Assembly: GCA_009823395.1 (NCBI GenBank)
Contig: CM020510.1
Location: 2,768,773-2,832,772 of the forward strand
DNA length: 64,000 nucleotides
Reading direction: 5' to 3'
Origin: Thamnaconus septentrionalis
Taxonomy: Eukaryota; Chordata; Actinopteri; Tetraodontiformes; Monacanthidae
Shown piece by piece: positions 34,101 to 45,087 of this stretch (position 1 is the first letter of the stretch; each line of letters begins with the position of its first letter). The translations under genes were made by a program, and so were the position numbers. Under the pieces are notes generated by a model. That model had not been told where the DNA came from and searched no databases. It worked only from the letters and a program-made list of their open reading frames with translations.

Positions 34101-37100
34101 GTCTGGTTCCTCCCTGGTTCCTCTCAGGTGGCCACGGCGGTGGAGAAGTGGAAGGGCGCCATCAGGGAGGCGCAGACCTTCTCCCGCATGCACGTCCTGC
34201 TGGGAATGTTGGACGCCTGCATCAAGTGGGACATGTCGGCCGAGAACGCCCGCTGCAAAGTCTGCCGCAAGAAGGGTGAGGGGCGGCCGGCCAGCAGGGG
34301 GCGCTGCGCCCAATACGCACGTTCCACCGCAGAGTCAGCAGAGATTTGAGTTCAGCCTTGAGTGTAGCCGCGCCGCTAACTGTCTCCCCACTTCCTGTTC
34401 AGCACTCAGGCCGAGCACAGAGGCGGTGCTGATGCTGTCTGAGTCGAAGCCCGACTCCCAGCAGGGGGCGCCGGTGCTGAGAGCAGGACAGGCTAGTAGG
34501 GTCAGGCAGGTCTACGTGCTGGGCTGGAAGCTCCGCAGGTCCACAGGTGAAATGGTAGCAGAGGTGACAAAAGTATTCACGTTCTGCACTGGAGTAATAA
34601 AGTAGGGATATTTGTGTAGGAAGGAAAAATACTCTGGTAAAAGTTAGGAGTGACTCTAACTAAGATGGTGCAGGTTCTGGAATGCACTGAATTAAAAACA
34701 AACAAAACATTTTTTCCCATTAATGAAACAATACATTGGTGAAAACGTACTGAACAGTGATCCCAAAGCTGTGGTGCTCTAAAATGTCATCCACTTTTAT
34801 GTCCAGCTACACAACAGCAAAGTTCAAATAGCTCCACTTCAAACAACTGACAAAAATTGTTTCTTCAAAGGACTTTTAAACACAAAAGTAACCAGCAAGT
34901 TTTTCTCGCCTGAGGAGTAGAAAGTGCAGATGTTTGAGAACAGATGGAGGGAGTCGAAGTTAAAGGTCGTCAGATAAAAAAATGCTCTCAAGTAAAGAAA
35001 ACTGCACAGTAATAAAGTACTTGTAAGTGGTTACTTTCCACCCCTGACCGGTAGAGACAAGATACAGAACAGATAGACAGAAAGTCAGAGGGCCGGTGGT
35101 GATGGTGGTGCTCCAGGAGAGGATGATGGTCTGATGGTCTTCCCTCTCTCCCAGGTGACGACGAGAAACTCATCCTGTGCGACGAGTGCAACAAGGCCTT
35201 CCACCTCTTCTGCCTGCGGCCGGCGCTCTACCGCATCCCCGTTGGCGAGTGGCGCTGTCCGGCCTGCCAGCCCACCGTGGCCAGGAGGGGCTCCCGCTCC
35301 AGGTGAGAACGGAATGCCCGCCCACGGCGGAGCAGAACCAAAGGACCCGGAAGAGCCGCTATTTGGGTTTTTTTTTGTGTAAGGCTCCTCCGAGCCACTA
35401 GAGGGCTGCCAGACGTTAATATTGATGGAGTTTGAGGGTCACCGCAGGCGTTGAGAACCACAAGAAGACGATAATTTACAGTTTTAATTTTAGTACATGT
35501 CTAAACAATACCTCCCGTTAGCCAGCAGGGGCTCAATGTAGGACTTAGTCCAGCGGTGGGCAAACTTTTTGACTTGTCGGACCTCAATGGGTTGTAAAAT
35601 TTGACGGGGTCGGAGCAGCAGCAGCAGCAGCAGCAGATGGATGGAGTGTTTAGTTGTCTTTTTTACTATTGATATAATTTCTTCAAGGTCGGCGGGCCAA
35701 ATTAAAAAGCCTAGCCAGCCGCAAATGGCCCCCGGGCCATAGTTTCCCCACGCCTGACTTAGTCACTAAAGCAGCAGAGGTTAAATCTTTGGGTTCTTGA
35801 CTGGCTTTATATTTCACATGTTGAGTTGGCCGTCCGTCTGTCCGTCCCACCACAGGAACTACAACCAGGACACAGATGAGGAGGATGAGGAGGAGTCGGA
35901 GGAGGAGGAGGAGTCAGAGGAAGAGGACGAGGACGAGGAGGAGAACGACTACAAAGCCATGGGCCACACCTGTAAGTGTTGGAGCTCAGCCGCTGGTCAC
36001 TGCCCACCTCAGGTCAGGTGCCGACTCACCTACGAACGTCTGTTCACAGTGAGGCCGAGGAAGAAGAACAAGCAGCAGCAGTCGTCTTCGTCTCGGCAGA
36101 AGAGTTTGAAGAGCAAATCCAAGAAGGCGCCGGCCAGCAAACAGAGGACGGGGCCCAGCAGCCCCGCAGACATCGAGGAGCTGGTGAGACACAGCAGCAG
36201 GAGGGGGAAAAGCGGAGGAGCTTGAGTGATGATGTCATGACACTGCCAGCCATCTCCGCCTGCACGCTCCTCCCCACCTCTGACTAACAGTTGGTCCACT
36301 TGGTCACCTGCAGGCGCGCCAGAGTTCCCAGTCCGGACTGAGCAGGCAGGCCCTGGAGCTGGAGAGGTGTGAGGAGATCCTGAAGAAGCTCATCCGCTTC
36401 CGCTACAGCTGGCCCTTCAGGTGAGCCGTCAATCAATCAATCAATCAATCAATCAGATCCATCTCCAGAGCTCCTCCCTGACCTTTGTCTCCCCCTCCCC
36501 TCAGGGAGCCGGTGTCCCTGGACGAGGCCGAGGACTACCTGGACATCATCTCCCAGCCCATGGACTTTCAGACCATGCTGGGGAAGCTGTCGCAGGGCTC
36601 TTACCGCCACCCGCACGGCTTCCTGGAGGACGTCAAGCTGGTCTTCTCCAACGCCGAGGAGTACAACCAGCAGGGCAGCACCGTGCTCTCCTGCATGGCC
36701 AAGACGGAGGAGACCTTCACCATGCTGCTGCAGCGGCTGCTGCCGGGCCTCAGCTACGTCCGGCGGCGCTCGCGCAAGCGCATCACCCAAGCCCCGCCCA
36801 CCTCGGAGGAGGAGGAGGAGGAAGAGGAGGAGGAGGAAGAAGAAGAGGAGGAGTCGTCGCCACCGCCCAAGAAGAAGGTGCAGAACGGCAGGTCGAAACG
36901 TGATAAGAGGGCCAGAAACAGGGGTGATGACAGTGAGGAGGAGGAGGAGGACGGAGAAGAAGAGGAGGAGGAGGAGGAGGAGGAGGATGCTGGTCGGAGG
37001 AGGAGCAGGAGATCCACCGCCACCTCAGGGAAGAAGAATTACCGCGAGCAGGACAGCGACGGCGAGCGGGACACTCGGCAGCGACATTCCAAGAGACTCA

Positions 37101-37111
37101 AACGCTGGTGA
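25443..37111 (+). CDS. baz1b: BAZ1B (WSTF), bromodomain adjacent to zinc finger 1B, 21 coding exons
   Basis: Large subunit of the WICH (with SMARCA5) and B-WICH nuclear remodelling complexes; also reported as the H2A.X Tyr142 kinase. Exons: 25443-25561, 27139-27255, 28002-28146, 28401-28602, 28686-28807, 29082-29279, 29449-29640, 29743-31064, 31593-31766, 32420-32558, 32661-32842, 32973-33090, 33186-33284, 33372-33549, 33842-34027, 34128-34275, 35155-35302, 35856-35971, 36050-36183, 36314-36420, 36505-37111. All phases agree except within exon 8 (29743-31064), where the frame is lost twice and two bases seem to be missing. The exons sum to 4753 nt; with two bases restored that is about 1584 residues (human 1483). 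Domains in order: WAC, DDT, WHIM, PHD, acidic linker, bromodomain. The start MAPLLGRKPYPL matches human. Intron 1 is U12-type. Confidence 0.95.
25562..27138 (+). other. baz1b: U12-type GT-AG intron 1 of BAZ1B
   Basis: The donor is GTATCCTTT, a perfect match to the U12 GT-type consensus. Near the acceptor, CCCCTTGAC resembles the U12 branch motif, with its A 14 nt before the junction (...AGTCCTCCAG). Joining GA to A gives NKEEFEARLKKY, aligned with human TREEYEARLERY. The intron is 1577 bp and has no other gene feature I can see. Confidence 0.85.
29743..31064 (+). pseudogene. baz1b: BAZ1B large exon 8 with two apparent one-base losses
   Basis: It encodes a Lys/Ser/Gly-rich segment, MTLLHLAKSAPAGSPKKRPR, a basic coiled coil (about 30220-30400), then the DDT domain (FRLVDTPEGLPNALFGDVAM, VDFLHCYAGLL) and part of WHIM. 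After LSEIPLTMHSAS the frame breaks at about 30721-30725: restoring one base would give SELARLCLR, as in the family. It breaks again somewhere in 30755-30811, after which DDVVSAEFLDKLE and LCHRILMTYSVEDH resume. The exon is 1322 nt and the flanking phases require 1324, consistent with two missing bases. All downstream exons are intact, so I favour sequence error in GC-rich DNA over a true pseudogene. Confidence 0.75.
31155..31325 (+). mobile_element. hAT-like non-autonomous element, copy 4, in BAZ1B intron 8
   Basis: It ends in CCACATATGGCCCCCAGGCC and AGTTTGCCCACGCCTG, and has a short CAG run like copies 2 and 5. The left end is diverged. It sits just after the large BAZ1B exon. Confidence 0.6.
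31918..32215 (+). repeat. Interspersed repeat (CAGTCAAAAGTTTGGACACA type) in BAZ1B intron 9
   Basis: Begins with CACTAGCAGTCAAAAGTTTG and continues with AATGGTTTTTCTTTCATTTT, GACATTGTAGGTTGACAC and AACACATATGGAATATGTAT, in the order of the common fish repeat also found at 19168. Probably a DNA-transposon remnant. Confidence 0.6.
34128..35302 (+). other. baz1b: BAZ1B PHD-finger exons
   Basis: Exons 16 and 17 (34128-34275, 35155-35302) encode ENARCKVCRKKG and then DDEKLILCDECNKAFHLFCL and GEWRCPACQ: the C4HC3 ligands CxxC, CxxC, HxxC, CxxC in correct order, residues about 1203-1255. The intron splits the finger after KKG in phase 1. The intron (34276-35154) holds a 34403-34550 stretch that reads openly but lacks family similarity. 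I did not include it. Confidence 0.92.
35543..35764 (+). mobile_element. hAT-type non-autonomous element with 8-bp target duplication, in BAZ1B intron 17
   Basis: The element spans 35551-35756 (206 bp), from CAGCGGTGGGCAAACT to AGTTTCCCCACGCCTG. It is flanked by perfect 8-bp direct repeats ACTTAGTC at 35543-35550 and 35757-35764. An 8-bp duplication with CAG...CTG ends is typical of the hAT superfamily. It has an internal CAG run and the shared ATGGCCCCCGGGCC block. Too short to encode a transposase. Confidence 0.85.
36314..37111 (+). other. baz1b: BAZ1B bromodomain exons and acidic C-terminus
   Basis: Exons 20-21 encode LERCEEILKKLIRFRYSWPF, REPVSLDEAEDYLDIISQP, MDFQTMLGKLSQGSYRHPHG and FSNAEEYNQQGSTVLSCMAK. 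This is a complete bromodomain with the YN acetyl-lysine pocket pair (EEYNQQGS). The C-tail after YVRRRSRKR is longer than in human, with alternating poly-Glu and Lys/Arg blocks, and ends KRLKRW-stop at 37109-37111. Confidence 0.92.
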
Positions 37112-38660
37112 AGTTGAGGAGGTCCTCAGGAACACCAGGGTCAGGAACACCAGGAGCCTGACCAGGATCAGGAACACCAGGATCTCCAGGAACCTGACCA
37201 GGATCAGGAACACCACCAGGATCTCCAGGATCAGGAACACCAGGAACACTGCAGAACATCCTGCAGCTGGCAGGAACACCCCCCAAAAAAAACCTCAGAA
37301 GGACTTTTTTTTGTCTGTTTTATTGGATTTCTGTTTATATTTTGACAAAACAAGCAAAAGAAAAAAAAAAGAGGAAACAGATTTATATTTGTAACACCTT
37401 TAATATTGCTCATCCTTTTTGTCCTGCCCCTCCCCCACTTCCTCTCCACCAGAGGAGGCAGGAGATACTCCAGACTGAAGATCTTCAGCGCCACCATGAA
37501 ACCTCACACACACACACACACACACACACGCCAGGTGTTGTCCTCTGCTGCTCACCACAGTCACACAACACCACATGACACAACACCCCGATGAGTCGCA
37601 CTCACACCTGTAGATCAGCGCTAGAACGTTAGCAGCCGTTAGCTTTTATATCCCCCAACAGTCCAGACGGACGCTCCTCGACCTTCGACCTTCACCTCAG
37701 TGTGTAATTTGAAAAAAAAAAAAAAAAAAAAAAATCATAAAAAAAGAAAGAAAATGGAATTACAAAAAAAAGAGATGTTTTTAGACGCTCGCCAAAGCAG
37801 CGTGGTGTTCTCCTCAGTAGTGGCGCCGCCACTTTAAAACCAGCCGGTACCTCAACAGCTCCGCCAGTTTTCACTCCACACGTGTGTAAAAGTGGCGACA
37901 CGCTACCAAGCCAGCAGCCGCAGGGCCGGACGCCGTTCACACAAGAGGCGCGGAAACAAAATATGCATTTCTAACAGTGACCAAGGTGACGACGTCTGTT
38001 GACGGGCATTTTTTTTTTTGTGGAAATCTAACATTTGTTTTTTTGTTTTGTTTTGTTTTCCTGTCCTTTGCACATCTTCATTTGGTATTGTCAAAAAATA
38101 ATAATGAAAAAAAATGCTAATCGTGTCAGTAAAATTGTAATAAAAGTTGACAAACAAAACTGCCAAGGTTTCAAAGTATCAGGAACATGTCGAGTCACTC
38201 CCCGCGATGCCCTGTGGCGGCCTCCAGGTGGCGCTCTCACTCTTGTAACTTGCACCACTGAAGCCTTTCCAATCATTGGCCGCAGGAGTGGCGCGGCGCG
38301 TCACCTGACGGCGGCCGTCACGTTCACCTGAGTTCGCCCCAGTGTCCACCCTCCTCACTTAGTAGTTTGGCGCCCCCTGCTGGCAGCACTCTGCCGTCGC
38401 TCGTCTTGTTTTTTTTCTCTTGTGGCCACGTTTGTTGGTTTTTCTCTTCATTTTCCCCCAAGACGGCCGTTAAAACGTTTGTTTTGTCGAGTTCAGACCA
38501 GGTTGTAAATGCTTTCTTTGTTCTCGGAGGAACTTTTACACATCCTTTGTTTTTTTTTATATTATATATATATATATTTATAGTCTACAGCGGGTCGGTG
38601 CGGGTTCCCGAGGATTCACGTGTAAAGAATTTTCAATAAAAGGATGTGGACGGTGGATGT
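37112..38660 (+). terminator. BAZ1B 3'UTR with AATAAA signal
   Basis: The first 150 bp (37112-37262) is a minisatellite built from AGGAACACCAGGATC units. The rest is AT-rich, with a CA tract and homopolymer runs. AATAAA at 38635-38640, followed by GTGTTCTGACG, is the best poly(A) signal, about 1.5 kb after the stop. Another AATAAA lies at 38702-38707. Confidence 0.65.
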
Positions 38661-38799
38661 TTGTGTTCTGACGTCACTGCCAGCTGTCTGTCGATAATTT
38701 CTAATAAAACTTCCACCAGCCTCTGTTCTTGTCTGGATTATTTCCCGCACCCGGAAGTGACGTCGAAAAGACTATCGACTGGCCAAAAAGGAGGTGCGA

Positions 38800-39620
38800 G
38801 CGATCCTCTGTTGTCATTATCAGACACCCCTGTTGGGAAAGGTTGTTTGATTGGCAACCTTGGTAAGAACAACAAATTAACTAGACTCCTATTTAAAAGG
38901 GACATTACCACAGTTCCATATGTGATTTCATGTTGGAGCAAATACGTAGAACAGACGGACTGGAAGAAAGTCTGGCTCCTCCCCAACAGATACCTGTTAA
39001 CTAATAAGGTTAAAGAAATTCATTTTAAATTATTACACAGAGTTCATCCCTCCGATGAACGCATTGTTAAAATATCCAAAAAAGATGTGGACATAAAATG
39101 AACTTTTGGCTCTGAAGGTACTGAAACTGTAACCCATTTATTCTGGCACCGCCCCTATGTGCAGACATTTTATTTTGGAAGGATATCTGTGACTTTATAG
39201 CCAACAATATCTACAGTGACTTTGTTTTATTTTGGAGTAATGTACTGTTTGGGCTCTCCGAACTGGAAAATAATAAGAATATAACTTTCATTATCAATCT
39301 GATCATCTTGATGGCAAGATTTCATGTACATAAATGTAAATTTACTAGAAAAAAAAAAAAAACTAATTCTCTGCTCTCAGTGGTGAGTTCAGACAATACA
39401 TGATCTCCATCAGGTTTTCGAGAAACAAAAAAGCAATTAAGACCTTGAACATATGTGACGATCTTTCTGTAAACTCTCATGACTGTGTACATATTGCACT
39501 TCTCTCCCCTTTTTTCCCCCTTCTTTGTAAACTCTTTATGTACCCCTTGGCGTAGTTTTCTTTGTACTCTGATCTAAACCTTTGAATAAAGTTTCTTTAA
39601 CAAAAAAGAAAGAAAGAGAG
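38800..39620 (+). mobile_element. 5'-truncated L1-type LINE, ORF2 C-terminal remnant
   Basis: A frame at about 38860-39100 reads RDITTVPYVISCWSKY, WKKVWLLPNRYLLTNKVKEI and HFKLLHRVHPSDERIVK. A shifted continuation reads GTETVTHLFWHRPYVQTF. This is the familiar C-terminal part of fish L1 ORF2 (fkllHr...ETv.HLFWHC). Stops and a frameshift break it. The 3' end is AATAAAGTTTCTTTAAC followed by an A-rich tail near 39595-39625. It begins about 140 bp after the BAZ1B poly(A) signal. Dead copy. Confidence 0.8.
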
Positions 39621-39624
39621 AAAT

Positions 39625-40270
39625 TAGAAATAAGCTGAATGTTTAAATTGGATTGAAATCTTTTAATTGAACACATCACAACAATCAATAAAGTGCAGGA
39701 TGGATTGATGGCTTTTAAATAAAGCTGAAAAGTCATAGCCTACTCTGCGTAAACAGCCAGTACGTGGTTGTTGTGAATGGGCTGCGCAATGGTATTGCCT
39801 GCAGCTACATAGATTACGGTTTTGAATGCAAACCCTCTGGAAATGAATGCAAGTTTGCATCGAGAATAAAGCTACGTTCAAGACAACTCAGAAATGAGGG
39901 ACAAACCTGTATGCATTCAAAACGGGACGCACCATTTCAATGTCAAATATGGGACACTTCTGTATTTTAAGGGGCGGTTGGCAACTCAAACTACACCACC
40001 GGTCTTTATAAAACATCGACACTGAGAGGACTGAAGTTAAACTCTTTGCTGGTCACAGCACCGACAAACTGTACGTCGGAATTATCTGCGTCAATGTTAC
40101 CGGTCTGGACCGAAATGCCAGACAGAACTGGACCTGCCAAGACACCACACTCGCACACACGACTGCCAGCTGGCGGCGACATTTCAATAACACCGCAGTC
40201 ACACACGCGGCTGCCAGGCGGAGCTGGACGGGCAATGACCTCAGACTCCGACGCACCAGTTTGTTTGCCA
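39625..40270. other. Intergenic, no gene seen
   Basis: AT-rich sequence with short open frames that resemble nothing I know. 40120-40240 contains two loosely repeated CACACGACTGCCAG/CACACGCGGCTGCCAG segments. Confidence 0.6.
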
Positions 40271-40271
40271 A

Positions 40272-40445
40272 ACAACAGATGTAAACGAATGGTGCAGGTC
40301 ATTTTGCAGCAAGAAGGTCCTGGGTTCGATTCCCGGGCCTGGGACCTTTCTGTGTGGAGATCACGTGGTCTCCCCGTGTCTGCTGGGTTCTCTCCAGGTT
40401 CTCCAGCTTCCTCCCACACTCCAAAAACATGCACGTGTACTTAAA
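40272..40445 (+). repeat. SINE-type repeat, 5'/middle part
   Basis: Contains GGGTTCGATTCCCGGGCCTG (a tRNA B-box-like motif) followed by TCCCCGTGTCTGCTGGGTTC, TCTCCAGGTTCTCCAGCTTC and CTCCCACACTCCAAAAACAT, the order of a very common teleost repeat. It is not a tRNA gene: no cloverleaf can be drawn. It stops abruptly near 40445. The expected 3' part lies at 41954. Confidence 0.65.
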
Positions 40446-41953
40446 TGTAAAGCAGGGGTGTTTCTTGGGACTGAGAACATTGGGGGCTGAGCCCAGACCC
40501 TTCTGGGGGGGAAGTCTCAGGGATCCAACCCGGGAAAAAAGCTCTATGCTTTCTTCATCCTTGTTGCGTGTTGTCTACGGCCAAATACTGCCAACATGTA
40601 CTTCAAAGTGTGTCTAAAATTATATTATATTGATAGGATCAGGATGATGCTCTTATAGATAACACAGGAATTAAAGCAAAAATTTGTTTTGACTTAAGCC
40701 AAGTCATATTCCCCCTCAATTTTAAATTGCGATTTTTAGTTTGCTTTTTTTCACATCACATAAGTCAGCAGTATATTTAATTTTAACTTTTACTTTATTT
40801 TTCCTTTGCCCTCCTAATGTGTTGTGTTGCACCTCTGTCTCTGCACCTCTTTTCTCTCCATCTGCTCATTCCTTCCATCCTTTGAATCAGTCAAAATTTG
40901 AAATGAATTCAATGTCTCCTTTTTGTATAATTTGATTTTTAAGTCTGCATGCAATTAACGCTACTTTGTGTATATAGTAATTTAGTAAATATACTAAGTA
41001 TGCTAACTTGATTGATTTTATATTCCTAAGTAAATGGAAGTGGAAAACGGAATAAATCCCTCAGATATGTGATATTTAAAAGTTTAAATGTTGCAACATT
41101 ATATGAGTAGTCTAATCAATAACTACATTGACAAATACCTACAAGAATCACTGTATACATGAATGAAAGTATTGCACCAACAAGTAATGATCTCCAGTTT
41201 CATAAAGAGCTGTTTAGTGCTGTTTACTCTCAACTCCCGCACCACGAACACCAGCAAAATGAGGAAGTGGGGCTCGGCAGCGCTCGGCAGCGCTTCGGAC
41301 ATCTTAACGCCAAAAGTTTAGCTTTCACAATAAAAAGAAAGTGACCCACATAGACACGTTAGAATGGCCTAACAGCAGTTATGTAGTTATGTGCGGTTAC
41401 TTATGTGAGGAGAAATATCACTGAATTTAGGTGTGGGAAAAGTCGCCGAGCCTTCGGTGATTTTCAGCCCGCCTAAGAGGGTCTATCACCGGGGAGGGCT
41501 GTCCCGCAGGTCCGCCGGCACGCCCCCTGACACTACACGTTTCACAAACAGAATTTAAATGATTCATTTACCTGTTTTTGGCGACGGCTCCCCGGAGACG
41601 TGAGCCTCAGCCGAGTCAGCCTCCTTCTGTTATGAAAACCCGCCGTATGTCCATGTTTCCGTGTTGTCAATGCCGTCATTTTCTTGCTAAAAAGCATCTC
41701 GCTGAATCCTCCGCGCCAACGGTTTCGATCAGCACGCGGCCTCTCTCTGATTGGTCTTGACGTCATCCTGTGTTGCATTCACTGAGAATGGAAAACTACA
41801 ACTTCTTTCGTGCCTCATTAATGTACAGTTATCATTATTTCTTCTGAAGTTGAATTATCCGGGGATAAAATAAAAAAAAAAAAAAAACGTTCGGGGCTAA
41901 GGTCAGACGAACGCCACTGATGTAAATTAAAGTAGTGGGCTCCATGTAAAAAT
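40446..41953. other. 1.5-kb segment between two parts of a SINE-type repeat, no gene seen
   Basis: AT-rich in 40620-41160. CpG-richer in 41260-41760, with a duplicated GCTCGGCAGC at about 41273-41295. No coding similarity recognised. It may be an insertion into the repeat. Confidence 0.5.
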
Positions 41954-42095
41954 ATGAACTGGCCACTTGTCCAGGGTGTGACCCTGCCTTCGCCCTATGA
42001 CAGCTGGGAGAGGCCCCAGCAGACTCCCGAGACCCTGACTGCAGGAAGAATTATTGAAAATGGATGGATGGATGGATGGATGGATGGATGGATGG
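41954..42095 (+). repeat. SINE-type repeat, 3' part ending in GGAT units
   Basis: GTCCAGGGTGTGACCCTGCC, TTCGCCCTATGACAGCTGGG and GACCCTGACTGCAGGAAGA lead into about eight GGAT units. This is the usual 3' tail of the repeat whose earlier part is at 40272-40445, in the same orientation. Confidence 0.7.
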
Positions 42096-42339
42096 TGCAG
42101 GTCACCAAGGGATGCAAAGTGCAGAATCACACTTTTACCATTGACACCAGAGAATCAACAATATTTATAATAAAGAAAAGAAAAAAGGTTGACGCACGAA
42201 CAAATAACAATAAACATAAATAACTAAATAAAGAATTTTGTTTGTGCATGTGTGTGAGTGTACAAATGAGTGTGTGTGTGTGTGTGTGTGTGTGTGTCTC
42301 TAGGAGCAGCCCCATCAGTAGGACTTTAAACAGCTGTGA

Positions 42340-42740
42340 GCAGAAGCCTTACCCAGCACATCAGACCCTCTACACATTATGAAGAACTACATTCATGCCT
42401 CTGCAAGTCAGGTGATCTATCAGGACGCATCAGCCAATCAGAACGAGCCGAGACACAGCCAGCAGCTACGGAGCAGTGGAGCATAAAACTATTTTCTGCC
42501 GATTTTTCTGGCCTTTGTGAAAAATGTTTTAGAAAGATTAAAAGTCCAGGACTTAAAAATCTACAATAGAAACATTTATTATGAACCGTGTTTCAGGTCA
42601 AAGGCCATCATGCCAGTCGCTTTTTACAGCCCTTTATTTTTGTATTGTGGTCTAATGGTGGAAAGAAGCTTTCCGGGTCGCATAAGGGTTTTTTTTGGCT
42701 GCAGTACCACGAGTGGCCACTGGGAGAAATCAACGCAGCC
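42340..42740 (+). repeat. Dispersed repeat family X, copy 3 (intergenic)
   Basis: Best-preserved relative of the 16.6-kb copy, with the same blocks in the same order over about 390 bp. It continues to GCTGCAGTACCACGAGTGGC, which matches the left end of the 14.5-kb copy in inverse orientation. Confidence 0.65.
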
Positions 42741-43906
42741 ATTTGGGCAGTCCGATATCCAGTTATTAGTATTACTATACAAATTTGGCTCCAGGTCAGA
42801 GGTGTTCAGACCTGACAGAGGTTTGGCCAGTAGGTGGCAGCGTTCTCCTGGTTGATTCGGCCAAAGCAGCCAAACTTTGTCTCCTCGCACCAAAAAGTGT
42901 TGGCGATTTGGACGACCTCTTTCTGAACCCACCTCCTCCTCCTCCGCCTCCTCCTTTTCCTACTCAGCTCTTTTACCTCCTAGAATTTATTGTTTGCGAG
43001 CAGGAGAAGAACCTGCCTGGAGGTGTTTCTTCATTCCTGCCGGTGCGTCCTACACGCTGAGATCTGAGCGCGCTCAGTTCTCGTTCTCCTCCGCCGGACC
43101 TGAACAATCGGGGCAGAGGCACCGCGGAGCTGCCCCAAGCTTCTCACAGGAAGTGAGTGAGTGAGAATGAGTGCATGGTCATTGGTAGGATCCGATCATC
43201 ACCACCACCACCACCGCCAGATGGCGCTCAGTTGATTGTAAAAATAGTTTCAAAATTTGGTCACCTTTTGAATTTTCTCCAAAATTCTACATAGTCTTTT
43301 TTTCAACATGTGAGAAAAGAATCATCATCATCACCACTGTGAGGGAATTCATTGAGGAAAAACTGGATACTGAGGGGTGAAAAAAAAAAAAAAATCAAAT
43401 CAAAATTTAGAGGAAAGTTCAAAGTCGCTGCTCGGTAGAATACAGAAGAGAACACATTCAGGTTTTCCGACCGTTTTTGGAGCTTTTTTCTCCCAGGATT
43501 CCTTCTGTTTTCAGAGTCTCATACTGTACAGTGTCAACCAATTTGAGGGGATAACGAGTCAACCACATTTTGGTCTAAATTTATGGGTCCATTGAGGTGA
43601 AGAGAACGTAGGAAGATGGTCAGAAGTCAACAGTTTTTTGTTTTTTTTTCTCAGCTGTGCCTTCACCGCTGAGGAAAACTCCCTGAACCAGCCACTAGTG
43701 GTAAATCATTACTTCAAATGGGGTTTCAAGAAAGTATATGGTTCACGTGATTTGAACTGCTTTGTTTACCAATAGACAATGGGGTTGCACATTGGTATTG
43801 CCTGTGGTTTTGAACCCAAACTTTAGGGTTAGGGTTAGCTGGACTCTGGACGGACAGACTGGCGACAACCAACTGAACAACAAGCAGACGTGGATGTTTG
43901 CTAATA

Positions 43907-43945
<39 letters not shown>

Positions 43946-44821
43946 TGGTGGGCGACTGAACTTTGAACCTGCAGAAAGAAGTAAAAAAACAAAACAACCA
44001 ACAGCTGGGTGATGCAACCAGACTTCCTTACTGGAGCACAAACACAGTGTGAGCTTCGATGCCAAACCAAACACAACCTAAACGCTTGCTGCGCTTCCAT
44101 GACCCCTAGAATTGGGCAAAACTATGGCAAATAATTAAAAATTGGTCATGGAAACACCTAAACTTTGAGGTGGCTTTTCAAACGTATCCACAGAGAGGTA
44201 TATATATCGCAAAAAGTGTCAAGGAAACACTTTTTTCGCATCTGTCAGAAGGTGATTTGTCACTCCCACTTTAAGGGCGACTGGGACTCGAGTCCGTCGG
44301 TGCTGGATCCCCCTGCTGGGGGCGATGGGAACTGCAGCACAGCGACACAGCGTGGTGTTCACGCCTTATTTTACACTTTGAAGGGTATAAATGGAGAGAG
44401 AGTCTCGCTGCTCTGCGACTGTTGCATGCACGTTGTGTGTGTGTGTGTGTCTGTCCTGCTTGTGGGTCCGAGGCTGTTGTGGCCTCCGCTCGTCTCTGCT
44501 CCGTATCAGATCAGCTCTAAAGTTACACTGCCGCCACCGCCGTCCCTGCTGTTGCGGCTCGTCTTTCTCCAGAGTGTGCGTGTGTGTGTGCGTGCGCGCG
44601 CATGTGTGTGTGCAATAAATAGATTAAAGTGTGTGACGGCCGTGTGCACGTTGCGTTATTCACTTAACGGGAATAAAAGAAGGGCTGCAGCTGTCGAGGG
44701 GCCGACTGCAGTTCACATGATTGGTTTGGTCCAATAAGTGGAGGTGACTCTGTGTATGTGTGTGTGTGTGTGCGTCTGTGTGTGCGTCTGTGTGTGCCAA
44801 GGTGTGCCTTAATGGGAAGCA

Positions 44822-44825
<4 letters not shown>
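42741..44825. other. Intergenic, no gene supported
   Basis: Contains a CTG tract (43912-43941, 10 units) and several short frames. A 190-codon frame at 44165-44737 has no recognised similarity and runs through TG repeats. I do not call it a gene. Confidence 0.55.
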
Positions 44826-44891
<66 letters not shown>

Positions 44892-45037
44892 ACGGCTCCA
44901 TAAAGGAGCCTTTGAGCAGCTAAATTCGTAGCAGATGTGGAGGAAAGAACATCCGGCCAGGTTGAGCTGAGTGGTCGTGCACAGCGAGAGGAGGCGACAG
45001 GAGTCCGATCCAGGAGGGGCAGGCAGCCAGCGGGGAC

Positions 45038-45083
<46 letters not shown>
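44826..45083 (+). repeat. CTG tract (22 units) and nearby CA tract
   Basis: 44826-44891 is pure CTG. 45041-45083 is CA. Between them is unique sequence of about 150 bp. A CCAG tetranucleotide run follows at 45237-45280. Confidence 0.9.

Positions 45084-45087
<4 letters not shown>

Noticed and set aside
34403..34550. Possible extra BAZ1B exon between the two PHD exons
   Set aside because: It reads openly after a CAG, but inserting it would split the PHD finger, and the exon phases on either side already join correctly without it.
40300..40345. Possible tRNA gene (GGGTTCGATTCCCGGG)
   Set aside because: Only a B-box-like motif. No acceptor stem or anticodon arm can be drawn, and the following sequence is a known type of SINE repeat.
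43826..43842. Two TTAGGG-like units (telomere remnant)
   Set aside because: Only two and a half units, which is too few to mean anything.
44165..44737. 190-codon frame
   Set aside because: No recognisable similarity. It crosses TG repeats and lacks conserved features. A chance frame is likelier.
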